NCBI GenBank assembly: GCA_028023455.1
Contig: JAQFVV010007246.1
Location: 1-64,000 of the forward strand
Source of the DNA: Epiperipatus broadwayi
Lineage: Eukaryota; Onychophora; Udeonychophora; Euonychophora; Peripatidae
DNA length: 64,000 nt
Direction: 5' to 3'
A program made the translations under genes and the position numbers. Below, in pieces: positions 61,220-64,000 of the stretch. Each line of letters opens with the position of its first letter. Position 1 is the first letter of the stretch. Below the pieces are notes generated by a model, which did not search any database, had not been told where the DNA came from, and saw only the letters and a program-made list of their open reading frames with translations.

Positions 61220-62640
61220 TTATGCAGAAAACTTTGCTGGGGAGGCAAGACTCCTGTCATCAGCCTCAACATATTACAAAAACCCAAACTTCTTAATGGA
61301 CTTAGCCTTTACTCACTAAAGATTTTTTACCTCCTACAAACTCATAATATACTATTCAGGATTTTTAAGGATAATCCCGATTTGAAATGCCCTTTCCCCA
61401 AGGAAAAAATAGAGACTACTGATTGACCTTCACCTAGATTGAGAAGCATTTGGTTACAAAAGCAAGTTACAGTGATTATTCAAAACTTCTAGTCATTGGG
61501 GTCCCTTTTTCATGGGAAATTAAGTTTATCAATTATTGTTTCTCGGGAAAACTAAATTCATTAATACACTTCCAATAGGAATCGCTCGATTTTCCAAATT
61601 AACAAAATTCATCAAACTGAGTCCAAAATTTGTTGATTTTTTAATAAAAATCATTCTTGGAGCACTCTTTACTGTAGCCTTGCTCCACTACCAAAGGGGT
61701 TACAACATCAACCCCCTTTGTCCCCTATGTAACAAACAGGAGGAATCAATTGGCCACATTCTGGATCATTGTGATTCGTGGACTTATCTCCATAATATAG
61801 CATTAGACCAGATAAATGGCAATGACCCAGCTAAAATTTCTCTTAATGCAGCAATGAAAAAGGGTCAATTCAGAACAATAAGACTGGCCACTTTCATTAA
61901 CTTCTCAATTTGGACTGCCAGATGTAGCATGATATTTGATCATGGCTGTGATGATTCAATAGTTAACCGATTTTTCAAATACCTCTACAAGACAAAAGAT
62001 GAGGATAAACGAACTTGTCAGCCTTGGCTAATTGACCAAACCTGGAACTAGATAAGGTTAGAGCCCTAATTCATGCATTTCTTAGGTCCAAAACTTGAAC
62101 TCTCTCCTATCCACTGAATAAATAGGATATCCCATCTTTCACTTAAGAATAATCTAAACTTTAACTATGTAGACCTTTCATACATCCCATATATTTAACA
62201 CACAAACTTTGCATTAATTACATACTGTACAATTAATTTACCTATATCAACTTGTAAATATTGTTATAATCCTCGTTACTCTTTGGGCCAGGATAATCAT
62301 TAATCAATAGAATTTCCAAACCTTATACATAGATTTGACTTTATATTCCTAGCTAATTAAGCACATGATGCACTGCCTTAAGGCATTAGGGTAATCTTTA
62401 ATTTTATTTATATTTAACTATGTTTCTTTCATAATTGCATTAATTAACTATCATGATTTTCCTATGCAGCTCCTGAGACTATATTATTGATCTAATACAA
62501 CTTTTGAATTTTCTATATACATGGTTTTCATACCACACTTATATGCATACATTGAAATTTTCTTATTGTCATTGTTATATCCTATCATTGATTTCTTTTG
62601 TATCCACTCTAATGTGTAAATAAAGTTTTAGTTTTTGAAA
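61220..62640 (+). pseudogene. 5'-truncated L1/Tx1-type LINE, third copy
   Basis: From about 61235 a frame reads CWGGKTPVISLNILQKPKLL...NGLSLY, the post-polymerase (F)-W-G-G-K block, and stops near 61423. A 171-codon frame from 61536 contains PKFVDFLIKIILGAL and then a zf-RVT zinc knuckle, C-P-L-C...H...C, with Cys 62, Cys 65, His 74 and Cys 79. It ends at 62049-62051 after WLIDQTWN. The zinc knuckle is intact and this is the best-preserved tail of the family. The 3' UTR runs to a GTAAATAAAGT signal near 62617 and the element ends near 62640. The 5' end is truncated inside the post-polymerase region. Confidence 0.75.
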
Positions 62641-62692
62641 GTAACAATTGTTTTGTAAACGTTGATGGATTATTTTAGCATGATTTCAAAGT

Positions 62693-62823
62693 TGCTAAGA
62701 GTTTTTTTTAAAGTGTCATAGCATCGGCCCCGACGCGAACCTGCAACCCGGGCAATTGCCTGCAAGGGCAAGGCAGTCGCGCTGATCTCTCGACCACCAA
62801 TGCAAGACTGCTAAGAGTTTTTT
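62693..62823 (-). mobile_element. tRNA-derived SINE (family A), youngest-looking copy
   Basis: The insert 62708-62808 is bounded by TGCTAAGAGTTTTTT at 62693-62707 and again at 62809-62823. Its reverse complement has GCATTGGTGGTCGAGAGATC (A box), GGGTTGCAGGTTCGCGTCGG (B box), GATGCTATGACACTT and an A tail. It is strikingly GC-rich compared with its surroundings, and the target duplication is intact, both signs of recent insertion. Confidence 0.88.
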
Positions 62824-63220
62824 ATTGCTGAATTTATTAATTGAGTTGTTTAAACTCTACTAAAGAGCAGTTACTTATAATATCATTAGTCTAGCAGTAC
62901 ACACATTTTCTTTACTGGTATAATAGAAAGTATCTGAATTGGAATCAATCTGAGAATTTTATCGTCCATAGTTTGATACAAAACCAACCATGCTAAGTCA
63001 TCTAGAGCAATAAGATAATTATTAATATATCATATTTTAGAAGATATTAAAACTCCCAAGCGCCTTCTACATTCCATCATTCAATTACAAAACAGATTAA
63101 AATAGAATTATCTGCTTTGTAACTGAGGAATGATACAAATGAAATGTTAAATTGAATTAAGGATAGACAACATTTGGAGATCTCATATTCTCTTAATACA
63201 TTTTATGTACACACACACAT

Positions 63221-63252
<32 letters not shown>

Positions 63253-63785
63253 TCTTAAACAATTGACTAACCATAATTAAATATGTACATACAATGCTCA
63301 TGAGATCAATACTATTTTCACTTCATTATTTTCAACATTCAAAGTCTATCTATCACAAGATTTCTTTTATAGTAAACCAGCAGTTTTTTTTTCGTATTAC
63401 AAGGTCATCTCTAATTCTTCTATCCTAAATTTCAGATGTACTAATGCTAATTTAATGTGGATTCAATAACATTTCTATAGAGATTTATAATGTTTTTATT
63501 CAAATACTTTTCATTTTTATTTCTTTTTACAAATTAAAATATTTACCAAAAAAGATCGTATGGCTCAATTTTTGCCTCTAATAAATATTTAATTGTTATG
63601 TCCTTGATCAAATTGTTTGAATAATTTTATTAAATTCGTTTCACATTGCCTTTAGATATAGGAATATTAAATTCAGCAAACTTTTAATTATTTGTACGTA
63701 ATAAAATTAAACTATTTTAATTTCCTTTTTTTAATTAATGAAAATAATTTTTCTTCCACTTTTAATGAGTCATTTAAATTTAAAT
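62824..63785. other. AT-rich DNA with a CA/TA microsatellite
   Basis: It contains a CA/TA array at about 63210-63251 and otherwise nothing recognised. Confidence 0.5.
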
Positions 63786-63949
63786 AATCATTATAAAGAA
63801 CCGTTAACTGATTTATCAAAAAGCTAGACTTTAAGTTATCGAACAATCAATATTAATTCAATTGTCTATCAGTAGAAAATAGTAAGTCGGTTTAATATAA
63901 AAGTATGGATATTCTTGATAAATCAGTTAACGTACCTTTATAATAATTA
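63786..63949. mobile_element. Small inverted-repeat element (MITE-like)
   Basis: The left end, ATTATAAAGAACCGTTAACT and GATTTATCAA, is inverted at the right as TTGATAAATCAGTTAACGTA and CCTTTATAATAAT. Arms of about 34 bp surround a loop of about 95 bp. No coding sequence is present. The superfamily is not identifiable from the ends. Confidence 0.75.
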
Positions 63950-64000
63950 AATAGATTTTCATAGGCTTTAGATTTAAATATTAATTTTTTACAGATAAAT

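Overview
The window is eukaryotic, strongly AT-rich, intron/intergenic-type DNA that is almost entirely made of mobile elements, their relics and simple repeats. The mix (RTE and L1/Tx1-like LINEs, Penelope-like elements, tRNA-derived SINEs, hAT remnants, very long TATC, TA and ATT microsatellites) fits an invertebrate genome and looks most like a cephalopod mollusc such as an octopus. That attribution is by style only, because no host protein is present to confirm it. There is no prokaryotic gene structure, no rRNA, no functional tRNA and no CRISPR array. I find no convincing complete host gene; two candidate promoter-plus-first-exon segments are reported at low confidence.

Layout. 1-3798: a giant imperfect inverted repeat (arms of at least 1.25 kb around a 1.2 kb spacer). 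4836-5198: candidate TATA promoter and first exon on the minus strand. 6.6-12.2 kb: a decayed minus-strand L1/Tx1-type LINE carrying a small hairpin insertion with 15-bp direct repeats. 14.1-15.5 kb: a second, 5'-truncated copy of that LINE. 16.4-18.0 kb: a CTAT-type microsatellite and an inverted pair of a dispersed repeat with a tRNA-like end. 18.4-18.7 kb: candidate plus-strand promoter and first exon. 21.4-23.0 kb: an unrecognised element with terminal inverted repeats and internal direct repeats. 24.5, 32.4 and 47.9 kb: three copies of one palindromic element, two with perfect 12-13 bp target duplications. 27.6-30.0 kb: a decayed RTE LINE with a SINE nested in it. 33.25-34.1 kb: a Penelope-like fragment. 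34.6-36.8 kb: T-rich and extremely AT-rich DNA, then two back-to-back palindromes. 41.4-44.7 kb: two Penelope-like copies facing away from each other, with a TA array grown inside one coding region. 44.9-45.4 kb: a 0.5 kb TATC array. 50.2-53.2 kb: a nearly full-length, recently broken RTE LINE (endonuclease, reverse transcriptase, C-terminal region). 54.8-55.4 kb: an internally deleted hAT element keeping its transposase start. 55.7-56.6 kb: another reverse-transcriptase relic. 58.15-60.4 kb: a minus-strand Penelope-like element with inverted ends. 61.2-62.6 kb: a third L1/Tx1-like tail. 63.8-63.95 kb: a small inverted-repeat element.

The elements interact mainly by nesting and by supplying machinery. 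The SINEs (tRNA-like head, A-rich tail, 13-15 bp duplications) need LINE-type reverse transcriptase. The palindromic elements have long target duplications more typical of target-primed reverse transcription than of cut-and-paste transposition. Every protein-coding mobile element here is broken, so none looks able to move on its own.
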